A stretch of DNA of 64,000 bases from Orychophragmus violaceus (taxonomy: Eukaryota; Streptophyta; Magnoliopsida; Brassicales; Brassicaceae). Within the stretch, counting starts at the first letter, position 1. Each line of letters starts with the position of its first letter. The DNA lies in the NCBI GenBank assembly GCA_030180135.1, contig CM058230.1, forward strand, positions 107,189,503 to 107,253,502, written 5' to 3'. Position numbers and translations under genes: made by a program. The notes under the pieces are model-generated. The model saw only the letters and a list, made by a program, of their open reading frames with translations. It searched no databases and had not been told where the DNA came from. Positions 21,337 to 34,100 of this stretch are shown piece by piece.

Positions 21337-22620
21337 TGAGTTGGGGCTGGTCACCATACCTCTAGAAATCCGCGCCAAAGTATGTGCGAAGGCGGCATCA
21401 AGGACTAAGGGATCCAACTGTCTGCAAAGTACGGAGGAAAATGGGATTCAGTTGGGGCTGATCGCCACCCTCCGGGAACCGCACTAAAGGTACCACTTGC
21501 AAAGACAATGGAAGCACACTTTGGGGAGTGTAAAGGCAAGTTGAGTACGTGCGATGTGCAACAGCAGGGACCAAGGATCCTAAGCTGTTTGCAAAATAAG
21601 GGGAAGGAAAGTGACAATGAAAGACCAATGATACGCTTCCATTGTAAAAAAGCAGAGACCAGAAGTAAAACGTGGTAGTGAAAGTCAACGGTAAAAGCTA
21701 AGCGCTAACCGAGACGCCACAGGTTTACGAACTGGCTAAGGACATTGGCGTGGCCGAGTCCTTTAGTGCGATTGCTGGTACGTCACTGAACCCCACTTCT
21801 TCAAATGTTTTGAGGGCATTACATTTGGGGAAAAGGGTTAGGTTGCTTAGCATTGGGAATGCGTAAGAACCATAACCGAGGTCGAGTTCAAAGGGAACGA
21901 AAGGCCTGAATGTGATCTAGTAAGAGATTTACTAAGGTCGGGAAACTAAGATCAAGCCCACGAAGGGCGAGGATCAAGTGGATCAAGTCCATAAGGACTA
22001 AGATCAGGGTTTGACTAAGTCTAAAACAAGACAAAAATCAGGGAAATGATTAAGTCTTGACGGACTTAGGTCAATGGGAAATGGAAAGACATACCAAGCG
22101 GGACAGGAAGGGTGTACACAAAAGTTAACCACCACCGAATTCGGGGACGAATTCCTAATTTGGTGGGGGAGACTTGTAACATCCCTGCCCCGGAATGTAT
22201 GGACCTCTCGACGGCTTAGTCCAGAGTTCGGTTATCAGCCGGCCATGGCCAAGACCGTGAACCACAAGTCGGATTAAGCACGGGATGAACCGTGAGTCAT
22301 GGACAAGAAAAGTTCAGACAGTTAAGCACGATTTAACGGCAGCCGTTGGGGCGGTTGACCGAAGATTGGCACTCTGGGAACAGTCAGTCCATGCGCGGGA
22401 ACAGAATAGGAAAGTCCGGTCATACGCGACTTGATCTGAAATGAATGGCTCCGGCAAAGACGGCCATAAATGGACTTAGGCTGAATAAAGAGAACATAGA
22501 ATGGTTATGTTCTGCAAATACTGTGGGATGTTATCAGCTGCCTAATGGTTCATAAAGTATGAACGGAGTAAAAACCTTGAGTCGGATTCGGGGACGAATC
22601 CATTTTAAGGGGGGTAGACT
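21337..22620 (+). other. Right internal fragment of element C, with duplicated 3' signals
   Basis: It starts with the right TSD of A (TGAGT, 21337-21341). It resembles the internal region of B through about 22170. There a first polypurine tract (GGTGGGGGAGACT, 22162-22174) is followed by TGTAACATCCC (22175-22185), an LTR-like start that does not lead into a full LTR. After ~430 bp the true tract (TTAAGGGGGGTAGACT, 22605-22620) abuts the real LTR. Stems GAATTCG/CGAATTC and GATTCG/CGAATC precede the two tracts. No protein domain is seen. Confidence 0.78.
22605..22620 (+). promoter_or_regulatory. Polypurine tract of element C
   Basis: TTAAGGGGGGTAGACT directly before the right LTR (22621). Confidence 0.85.
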
Positions 22621-24721
22621 TGTAACATCCCCGAACCGGGATACACCCTAAACGTTGGGCTGTCTATGGAACCATAAGACCGAGTACATGATCAAGAAGA
22701 TCAATGAGAGAGTTTCATAGACAAAAGAAGGTCAAGCTCAGCGGGGAAGAAGCTTAGCTTAAAGAAAAGCAGCTGAAAGGGAAGTGTTCAGCTCAAAGGA
22801 GCTGAACAGTCCAGCTGGTCAGCTAGGTCAGCTAGCAACCAGCTCAACCCAGCTAGCTTGAGTGTTCAAGTGTTGGGTCAGCTGGCCAGCTAGTGACACT
22901 AGCTGACCAAGGGGCACCAAGGAAAAGTTGTGTCCATTCGGCCAACCAATGCACCCTTCTCCATGGGCAGTTATGGCACGACTTTGGGGCTATAAATAGA
23001 CCATAAGGAGGCCATTTTCGTGCACCTATCTCCCTGGGAAAAACCCAGAATAATCCTAAGGCAAAGGCCACACAAAAATGAAGAGAAAAGAGGGATTTAT
23101 GGCCGGTTTAACAAAGTGATTGGCCGGCCATTGGAGAACAAGTTTGGGGACGAGTTCTGATGGTAAAACATCAATATCTACATGCCTAAAGAAGGGCAGA
23201 AGCCGTGGGTGCAAACTCAGAATCAACAAGGAAGAAACCGACATGAATCAAGGGAGAAAGAAAGGATTCTATGGCCGGTTTCTACAAGGAATTGGAGGCG
23301 TTTTCTATGGGAGATTTGGGAAGTTTTCTAAGGCAATTTAAGTCTGGAAACCAATAGAGAAAACCCAGAAATTGATGAAGATTCGTTTGAAGATTTGAAG
23401 AAAATTCCCGGTAACCATCCGTGGGTCGTTCACGGACGACCGCGGGTCGCTCACCGTCGACCGCGGGTCGTTCACGGACGACCGCGGGTCGTACACGGTC
23501 GACCGCGGATCGTCACGGATGACCGTAACCGTCACGGACGAACACGGACGTGCACGGACGGACGCGGATGGTGTTCGGGTGAACGCGGGTCGCGTACGGA
23601 CGACCGCGGGTCGATCGCGGGCGACCGCGGGTCACGTACGGACGACCGTGACCGTTCACGTACGGACGTGTCCGTTCGTGGACAGTCGTGTCCGTTCACG
23701 GACGACCGTGGGACGATCACGGACGACCGCGGGTCGTGTACGGACGACCGCGGGTCGCGACAGACGACCGTAACCGTTACGGACGGGTGTGTCCTTACAC
23801 GGACGACCGCGGGTCAGAAACGTACGTCCGTGGACGAGACGAACGACCGTGGATGATTGAGAATGACCGCGGGTCGTTACGGACGACCGCGGGACGCGAA
23901 CGAAGGGTCGTGTCCGTTCACCAAAGGTTGTGTCCGTTCGCGACCAGTCGCGTCCGTTCACGGACAGCCGCGTCCGTTGACGGACGATCGCAACGAACGC
24001 ACGTACGAACGCAACGTACGACCGTAATGGTCACACGGATGACCTTACGGACGTCCGTGACGGACGTACGGATGAACATACGGACGAACGCGTATGACCG
24101 CGGGTCGCGATACGGTCGCGGATCCAGGAACGGTCGGGACGCGGATCGGCCTTATGATCATGCGTGAAAAAGGAGACAAAGATGAACCCGGAAAGGAATG
24201 GTGGTCAAAGGAAAGAACGTGAAGACCTCTTTTGTACTCGGTCATGTGGGGATGGTTGGTTGAATGACTAAGTACAAAGGGGGCGTGTTCTATGAGTTCG
24301 ATGAACAAACGAGTCAAGCTAAACGCGGAGTTAGCTTCACACCGGATTCACCAAAGGTTAAGGTACATGTTTCGAGTATTATTCTATTATTCTAAAGAAT
24401 GGTTAGAACTGAATAGGAGAATGAAAGGTTATTTGGAATGGGAACCTCGAAATAGTTTTGAGAAAACTAAGTAAAGTTATAAGAGGTTCTCGAATGGGTC
24501 TTTCTTTAGAAGAACGAGATAATGGTTAAAGTAGTATTCCGCTGCGTAATTAATAAGTATGAAGGATCTAAGACTATAAGTCAAAAGGAGGATCCGAAGA
24601 ATACTTGTTCCTTCGGGAAAATTTTAAATAGGACTGGATTTAGGGAGGTTCAGGCCACGGTTTGGCCTGACCACTGGAACTCATCATCCGTCTGGGCCTA
24701 TGGCCGGGATGGGGTGTTTCA
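22621..24721 (+). repeat. 3' LTR of element C (2101 bp)
   Basis: Same tips and order of parts as the left LTR. TATA is at 22990-23000 and CpG repeats are at about 23421-24140. It ends at the TSD GTTTT (24722-24726), after which the satellite resumes in mid-monomer. Confidence 0.94.
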
Positions 24722-27700
24722 GTTTTGGTCGTGGTACTTTCGAAAAAACTCGATCCGATACTTCCCGGGACATGAACACTTGGTTTTTCATGCACCGCGA
24801 CTGTCCCACGGTGCATAGGATTAGTCCACGATCAGTTTATCATATCCCGTCATTTTTTTTTCACCAGTTTCCTCCACCACACCTCCTTACTGTCTATATG
24901 AGGGGTTTTGGTCGTGGTACTTTCGAAAAAACTCGACCCAATTCTTCCCGGACCATGAACACTTGGTTTTTCATGCACCGCGACTGTCCCACGGTGCATA
25001 GGATCAGTCCACGATCAGTTTATCATATACCGTCATTTTGTTTTCACCTGTTTCCTCCACCACACCTCCTTACTGTCCATATGAGGGGTTTTGGTCGTGG
25101 TACTTTCGAAAAAACTCGACCCGATCCTTCTCGGGACATGAACACTTGGTTTTTCATGCACCGCGACTGTCCCACGGTGCATAGGATCAGTCCACGATCA
25201 GTTTATCATATACCGTCATTTTTTTTTCACCCGTTTCCTCCACCACACCTCCTTACTGTCTATATGAGGGGTTTTGGTCGTGGTACTTTCGAAAAAACTC
25301 GAACCGATTCTTCCCGGGCCATGAACACGTGGTTTTTCATGCACCGCGACTGTCCCACGGTGCATAGGATCAGTCCACGATCGGTTTATCATATACCGTA
25401 ATTTTTTTTTTCACCTGTTTCCTCCACCACACCTCCTTACTGTCCATATGAGGGGTTTTGGTCGTGGTACTTTCGAAAAAACTTGACCCGATTCTTCCCG
25501 GGCCATGAACACTTGGTTTTTCATGCACCGCGACTGTCCCACGGTGCATAGGATCAGTCCACGATCAGTTTATCCTATCCCGTCATTTTTTTTTCACTTG
25601 TTTCCTCCACCACACCTCCTTACTGTCCATATGAGGGGTTTTGGTCGTGGTACTTTCGAAAAAACTCGACCCGATACTTCCCGGGACATGAACACTTGGT
25701 TTTTCATGCACCGCGACTGTCCCACGGTGCATAGGATTAGTCCACGATCAGTTTATCATATCCCGTCATTTTTTTTTCACCCGTTTCCTCCACCACACCT
25801 CCTTACTGTCTATATGAGGGGTTTTGGTCGTGGTACTTTCGAAAAAACTCGACCCGATTCTTCCCGGACCATGAACACTTGGTTTTTCATGCACCGCGAC
25901 TGTCCCACGGTGCATAGGATCAGTCCACGATCAGTTTATCATATACCGTCATTTTTTTTTCACCTGTTTCCTCCACCACACCTCCTTACTGTCTATATGA
26001 GGGGTTTTGGTCGTGGTACTTTCGAAAAAACTCGACCCGATTCTTCCCGGGCCATGAACACTTGGTTTTTCATGCACCGCGACTGTCCCACGGTGCATAG
26101 GATCAGTCCACGATCAGTTTATGATATACCATCATTTTGTTTTCACCCGTTTCCTCCACCACACCTCCTTACTGTCCATATGAGGGGTTTTGGTCGTGGT
26201 ACTTTCGAAAAAACTCGACCCGATCCTTCTCGGGACATGAACACTTGGTTTTTCATGCACCGCGACTGTCCCACGGTGCATAAGATCAGTCCACGATCAG
26301 TTTATCATATACCGTCATTTTTTTTCACCCGTTTCCTCCACCACATCTCCTTACTGTCTATATAAGGGGTTTTGGTCGTGGTACTTTCGAAAAAACTCGA
26401 ACCGATTCTTCCCGGGCCATGAACACGTGGTTTTTCATGCACCGCGACTGTCCCACGGTCCATAGGATCAGTCCACGATCGGTTTATCATATACCGTCAT
26501 TTTTTTTCACCTGTTTCCTCCACCACACCTCCTTACTGTCCATATGAGGGGTTTTGGTCGTGGTACTTTCGAAAAAACTTGACCCGATTCTTCCCGGGCC
26601 ATGAACACTTGGTTTTTCATGCACCGCGACTGTCCCACAGTGCATAGGATCAGTCCACGATCAGTTTATCATATACCGTCATTTTGTTTTTCACTTGTTT
26701 CCTCCACCACACCTCATTACTGTCCATATGAGGGGTTTTGGTCGTGGTACTTTCGAAAAAACTCGACCCGATCCTTCCCGGGACATGAACACTTGGTTTT
26801 TCATGCACCGCGACTGTCCCACGGTGCATAGGATCAGTCCACGATCGGTTTATCATATACCGTCATTTTTTTTTCACCTGTTTCCTCCACCACACCTCCT
26901 TACTGTCCATATGAGGGGTTTTGGTCGTGGTACTTTCGAAAAAACTCGACCCGATTCTTCCCGGGCAATGAACACTTGGTTTTTCATGCACCGCGACTGT
27001 CCCACGGTGCATAGGATCAGTCCACGATCAGTTTATCATATACCGTCATTTTTTTCACCCGTTTCCTCCACCACACCTCCTTACTGTCCATATGAGGGGT
27101 TTTGGTCGTGGTACTTTCGAAAAAACTCGACCCGATTCTTCCCGGACAATGAACACTTGGTTTTTCATGCACCGCGACTGTCCCACGGTGCATAGGATCA
27201 GTCCACAATCAGTTTATCATATCCCGTCATTTTTTTTTTCACTTGTTTCCTCCACCACACCTCCTTACTGTCCATATGAGGGGTTTTGGTCGTGGTACTT
27301 TCGAAAAAACTCGACCCGATTCTTCTCGGGCCATGAACACTTGGTTTTTCATGCACCGCGACTGTCCCACGGTTAGGATCAGTCCACGATCAGTTTATCA
27401 TATACCGTCATTTTTTTTTTCACTTGTTTCCTCCACCACACCTCCTTACTGTCTATATGAGGGGTTTTGGTCGTGGTACTTTCGAAAAAACTCGACCCGA
27501 TCCTTCTCGGGACATGAACACTTGGTTTTTCATGCACCGCGACTGTCCCACGGTGCATAGGATCAGTCCACGATCAGTTTATCATATACCGTCATTTTGT
27601 TTTCACCCGTTTCCTCCACCACACCTCCTTACTGTCCATATGAGGGGTTTTGGTCGTGGTACTTTCGAAAAAACTCGACCCGATCCTTCTCGGGACATGA

Positions 27701-28139
27701 ACACTTGGTTTTTCATGCACCGCGACTGTCCCACGGTGCATAGGATCAGTCCACGATCAGTTTATCATATACCGTCATTTTTTTTTCACCCGTTTCCTCC
27801 ACCACACCTCCTTACTGTCTATATGAGGGGTTTTGGTCGTGGTACTTTCGAAAAAACTCGAACCGATTCTTCCCGGGCCATGAACACGTGGTTTTTCATG
27901 CACCGCGACTGTCCCACGGTGCATAGGATCAGTCCACGATCGGTTTATCATATACCGTCATTTTTTTTTCACCTGTTTCCTCCACCACACCTCCTTACTG
28001 TCCATATGAGGGGTTTTGGTCGTGGTACTTTCGAAAAAACTTGACCCGATTCTTCCCGGGCCATGAACACTTGGTTTTTCATGCACCGCGACTGTCCCAC
28101 GGTGCATAGGATCAGTCCACGACCAGTTTATCCTATCCC

Positions 28140-31100
28140 GTCATTTTTTTTTCACTTGTTTCCTCCACCACACCTCCTTACTGTCCATATGAGGGGTTTT
28201 GGTCGTGGTACTTTCGAAAAAACTCGACCCGATACTTCCCGGGACATGAACACTTGGTTTTTCATGCACCGCGACTGTCCCACGGTGCATAGGATTAGTC
28301 CACGATCAGTTTATCATATCCCGTCATTTTTTTTTCACCCGTTTCCTCCACCACACCTCCTTACTGTCTATATGAGGGGTTTTGGTCGTGGTACTTTCTA
28401 AAAAACTCGACCCGATTCTTCCCGGACCATGAACACTTGGTTTTTCATGCACCGCGACTGTCCCACGGTGCATAGGATCAGTCCACGATCAGTTTATCAT
28501 ATACCGTCATTTTTTTCCACATGTTTCCTCCACCACACCTCCTTACTGTCTATATGAGGGGTTTTGGTCGTGGTACTTTCGAAAAAACTCGACCCGATTC
28601 TTCCCGGGCCATGAACACTTGGTTTTTCATGCACCGCGACTGTCCCACGGTTAGGATCAGTCCACGATCAGTTTATCATATACCGTCATTTTTTTTTTCA
28701 CTTGTTTCCTCCACCACACCTCCTTACTGTCCATATGAGGGGTTTTGGTCGTGGTACTTTCGAAAAAACTCGACCCGATTCTTCTCGGGCCATGAACACT
28801 TGGTTTTTCATGCACCGCGACTGTCCCACGGTTAGGATCAGTCCACGATCAGTTTATCATATACCGTCATTTTTTTTTTCACTTGTTTCCTCCACCACAC
28901 CTCCTTACTGTCTATATGAGGGGTTTTGGTCGTGGTACTTTCGAAAAAACTCGACCCGATCCTTCTCGGGACATGAACACTTGGTTTTTCATGCACCGCG
29001 ACTGTCCCACGGTGCATAGGATCAGTCCACGATCAGTTTATCATATACCGTCATTTTGTTTTCACCCGTTTCCTCCACCACACCTCCTTACTGTCCATAT
29101 GAGGGGTTTTGGTCGTGGTACTTTCGAAAAAACTCGACCCGATCCTTCTCGGGACATGAACACTTGGTTTTTCATGCACCGCGACTGTCCCACGGTGCAT
29201 AGGATCAGTCCACGATCAGTTTATCATATACCGTCATTTTTTTTTCACCCGTTTCCTCCACCACACCTCCTTACTGTCTATATGAGGGGTTTTGGTCGTG
29301 GTACTTTCGAAAAAACTCGAACCGATTCTTCCCGGGCCACGAACACGTGGTTTTTCATGCACCGCGACTGTCCCACGGTGCATAGGATCAGTCCACGGTC
29401 GGTTTATCATATACCGTCATTTTTTTTTCACCTGTTTCCTCCACCACACCTCCTTACTGTCCATATGAGGGGTTTTGGTCGTGGTACTTTCGAAAAAACT
29501 TGACCCGATTCTTCCCGGGCCATGAACACTTGGTTTTTCATGCACCGCGACTGTCCCACGGTGCATAGGATCAGTCCACGATCAGTTTATCCTATCCCGT
29601 CATTTTTTTTTTCACTTGTTTCCTCCACCACACCTCCTTACTGTCCATATGAGGGGTTTTGGTCGTGGTACTTTCGAAAAAACTCGACCCGATACTTCCC
29701 GGGACATGAACACTTGGTTTTTCATGCACCGCGACTGTCCCACGGTGCATAGGATTAGTCCACGATCAGTTTATCATATCCCGTCATTTTTTTTTCACCC
29801 GTTTCCTCCACCACACCTCCGTACTGTCTATATGAGGGGTTTTGGTCGTGGTACTTTCGAAAAAACTCGACCCGATTCTTCCCGGACCATGAACACTTGG
29901 TTTTTCATGCACCGCGACTGTCCCACAGTGCATAGGATCAGTCCACGATCAGTTTATCATATACCGTCATTTTTTTTTCACCTGTTTCCTCCACCACACC
30001 TCCTTAATGTCTATATGAGGGGTTTTGGTCGTGGTACTTTCGAAAAAACTCGACCCGATTCTTCCCGGGCCATGAACACTTGGTTTTTCATGCACCGCGA
30101 CTGTCCCACGGTGCATAGGATCAGTCCACGATCAGTTTATGATATACCGTCAATTTTTTTTCACCCGTTTCCTCCACCACACCTCCTTACTGTCCATATG
30201 AGGGGTTTTGGTCGTGGTATTTTCGAAAAAACTCGACCCGATTCTTCCCAGGCCATGAACACTTGGTTTTTCATGCACCGCGACTGTCCCACGGTGCATA
30301 GGATCAGTCCACGATCAGTTTATCCTATCCCGTCATTTTTTAATCACTTGTTTCCTCCACCACACCTCCTTACTGTCCATATGAGGGGTTTTGGTCGTGG
30401 TACTTTCGAAAAAACTCGACCCGATCCTTCCCGGGACATGAACACTTGGTTTTTCATGCACCGCGACTGTCCCACGGTGCATAGGATCAGTCCACGATCA
30501 GTTTATCATATACCGTCATTTTGTTTTCACCCGTTTCCTCCACCACACCTCCTTACTGTCCATATGAGGGGTTTCGGTCGTGGTACTTTCGAAAAAACTC
30601 GACCCGATACTTCCCGGGACATGAACACTTGGTTTTTCATGCACCGCGACTGTCCCACGGTGCATAGGATCAGTCCACGACCAGTTTATCATATCCCGTC
30701 ATTTTTTTTTTCACTTGTTTCCTCCACCACACCTCCTTACTGTCCATATGAGGGGTTTTGGTCGTGGTACTTTCGAAAAAACTCGACCCGATACTTCCCG
30801 GGACATGAACACTTGGTTTTTCATGCACCGCGACTGTCCCACGGTGCATAGGATTAGTCCACGATCAGTTTATCATATCCCGTCATTTTTTTTTCACCCG
30901 TTTCCTCCACCACACCTCCTTACTGTCTATATGAGGGGTTTTGGTCGTGGTACTTTCGAAAAAACTCGACCCGATTCTTCCCGGACCATGAACACTTGGT
31001 TTTTCATGCACGGCGACTGTCCCACGGTGCATAAGATCAGTCCACGATCAGTTTATCATATACCGTCATTTTTTTTTCACATGTTTCCTCCACCACACCT

Positions 31101-34100
31101 CCTTACTGTCTATATGAGGGGTTTTGGTTGTGGTACTTTCGAAAAAACTCGACCCGATTCTTCCCGGGCCATGAACACTTGGTTTTTCATGCACCGCGAC
31201 TGTCCCACGGTTAGGATCAGTCCACGATCAGTTTATCATATACCGTCATTTTTTTTTTCACTTGTTTCCTCCACCACACCTCCTTACTGTCCATATGAGG
31301 GGTTTTGGTCGTGGTACTTTCGAAAAAACTCGACCCGATTCTTCTCGGGCCATGAACACTTGGTTTTTCATGCACCGCGACTGTCCCACGGTTAGGATCA
31401 GTCCACGATCAGTTTATCATATACCGTCATTTTTTTTTTCACTTGTTTCCTCCACCACACCTCCTTACTGTCTATATGAGGGGTTTTGGTCGTGGTACTT
31501 TCGAAAAAACTCGACCCGATCCTTCTCGGGACATGAACACTTGGTTTTTCATGCACCGCGACTGTCCCACGGTGCATAGGATCAGTCCACGATCAGTTTA
31601 TCATATACCGTCATTTTGTTTTCACCCGTTTCCTCCACCACACCTCCTTACTGTCTATATGAGGGGTTTTGGTCGTGGTACTTTCGAAAAAACTCGACCC
31701 GATCCTTCTCGGGACATGAACACTTGGTTTTTCATGCACCGCGACTGTCCCACGGTGCATAGGATCAGTCCACGATCAGTTTATCATATACCGTCATTTT
31801 TTTTTCACCCGTTTCCTCCACCACACCTCCTTACTGTCTATATGAGGGGTTTTGGTCGTGGTACTTTCGAAAAAACTCGAACCGATTCTTCCCGGGCCAC
31901 GAACACGTGGTTTTTCATGCACCGCGACTGTCCCACGGTGCATAGGATCAGTCCACGATCGGTTTATCATATACCGTCATTTTTTTTTCACCTGTTTCCT
32001 CCACCACACCTCCTTACTGTCCATATGAGGGGTTTTGGTCGTGGTACTTTCGAAAAAACTTGACCCGATTCTTCCCGGGCCATGAACACTTGGTTTTTCA
32101 TGCACCGCGACTGTCCCACGGTGCATAGGATCAGTCCACGATCAGTTTATCCTATCCCGTCATTTTTTTTTTCACTTGTTTCCTCCACCACACCTCCTTA
32201 CTGTCCATATGAGGGGTTTTGGTCGTGGTACTTTCGAAAAAACTCGACCCGATACTTCCCGGGACATGAACACTTGGTTTTTCATGCACCGCGACTGTCC
32301 CACGGTGCATAGGATTAGTCCACGATCAGTTTATCATATCCCGTCATTTTTTTTTCACCCGTTTCCTCCACCACACCTCCGTACTGTCTATATGAGGGGT
32401 TTTGGTCGTGGTACTTTCGAAAAAACTCGACCCGATTCTTCCCGGACCATGAACACTTGGTTTTTCATGCACCGCGACTGTCCCACGGTGCATAGGATCA
32501 GTCCACGATCAGTTTATCATATACCGTCATTTTTTTTTCACCTGTTTCCTCCACCACACCTCCTTAATGTCTATATGAGGGGTTTTGGTCGTGGTACTTT
32601 CGAAAAAACTCGACCCGATTCTTCCCGGGCCATGAACACTTGGTTTTTCATGCACCGCGACTGTCCCACGGTGCATAGGATCAGTCCACGATCAGTTTAT
32701 GATATACCGTCAATTTTTTTTCACCCGTTTCCTCCACCACACCTCCTTACTGTCCATATGAGGGGTTTTGGTCGTGGTATTTTCGAAAAAACTCGACCCG
32801 ATTCTTCCCAGGCCATGAACACTTGGTTTTTCATGCACCGCGACTGTCCCACGGTGCATAGGATCAGTCCACGATCAGTTTATCCTATCCCGTCATTTTT
32901 TAATCACTTGTTTCCTCCACCACACCTCCTTACTGTCCATATGAGGGGTTTTGGTCGTGGTACTTTCGAAAAAACTCGACCCGATCCTTCCCGGGACATG
33001 AACACTTGGTTTTTCATGCACCGCGACTGTCCCACGGTGCATAGGATCAGTCCACGATCAGTTTATCATATACCGTCATTTTGTTTTCACCCGTTTCCTC
33101 CACCACACCTCCTTACTGTCCATATGAGGGGTTTCGGTCGTGGTACTTTCGAAAAAACTCGACCCGATACTTCCCGGGACATGAACACTTGGTTTTTCAT
33201 GCACCGCGACTGTCCCACGGTGCATAGGATCAGTCCACGACCAGTTTATCATATCCCGTCATTTTTTTTTTCACTTGTTTCCTCCACCACACCTCCTTAC
33301 TGTCCATATGAGGGGTTTTGGTCGTGGTACTTTCGAAAAAACTCGACCCGATACTTCCCGGGACATGAACACTTGGTTTTTCATGCACCGCGACTGTCCC
33401 ACGGTGCATAGGATTAGTCCACGATCAGTTTATCATATCCCGTCATTTTTTTTTCACCCGTTTCCTCCACCACACCTCCTTACTGTCTATATGAGGGGTT
33501 TTGGTCGTGGTACTTTCGAAAAAACTCGACCCGATTCTTCCCGGACCATGAACACTTGGTTTTTCATGCACCGCGACTGTCCCACGGTGCATAAGATCAG
33601 TCCACGATCAGTTTATCATATACCGTCATTTTTTTTTCACATGTTTCCTCCACCACACCTCCTTACTGTCTATATGAGGGGTTTTGGTTGTGGTACTTTC
33701 GAAAAAACTCGACCCGATTCTTCCCGGGCCATGAACACTTGGTTTTTCATGCACCGCGACTGTCCCACGGTTAGGATCAGTCCACGATCAGTTTATCATA
33801 TACCGTCATTTTTTTTTTCACTTGTTTCCTCCACCACACCTCCTTACTGTCCATATGAGGGGTTTTGGTCGTGGTACTTTCGAAAAAACTCGACCCGATT
33901 CTTCTCGGGCCATGAACACTTGGTTTTTCATGCACCGCGACTGTCCCACGGTTAGGATCAGTCCACGATCAGTTTATCATATACCGTCATTTTTTTTTCA
34001 CTTGTTTCCTCCACCACACCTCCTTACTGTCTATATGAGGGGTTTTGGTCGTGGTACTTTCGAAAAAACTCGACCCGATCCTTCTCGGGACATGAACACT

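Larger units (their letters stand above)
5834..24721 (+). mobile_element. Element C: non-autonomous long-LTR retrotransposon carrying nested A and B
   Basis: LTRs 5834-7961 and 22621-24721 are flanked by GTTTT (5829-5833 and 24722-24726), a satellite word, so the insertion is intact at both ends. A primer site follows the left LTR and a polypurine tract precedes the right one, giving plus orientation. Without element A the element is about 5.7 kb. Its internal part (7962-8167 plus 21342-22620, ~1.5 kb) has no recognisable gag or pol, so it needs proteins from another element. LTR differences seen by eye: about six substitutions and three indels (16, 21 and 32 bp), which exactly explain the 2128 versus 2101 bp lengths. 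Confidence 0.93.
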
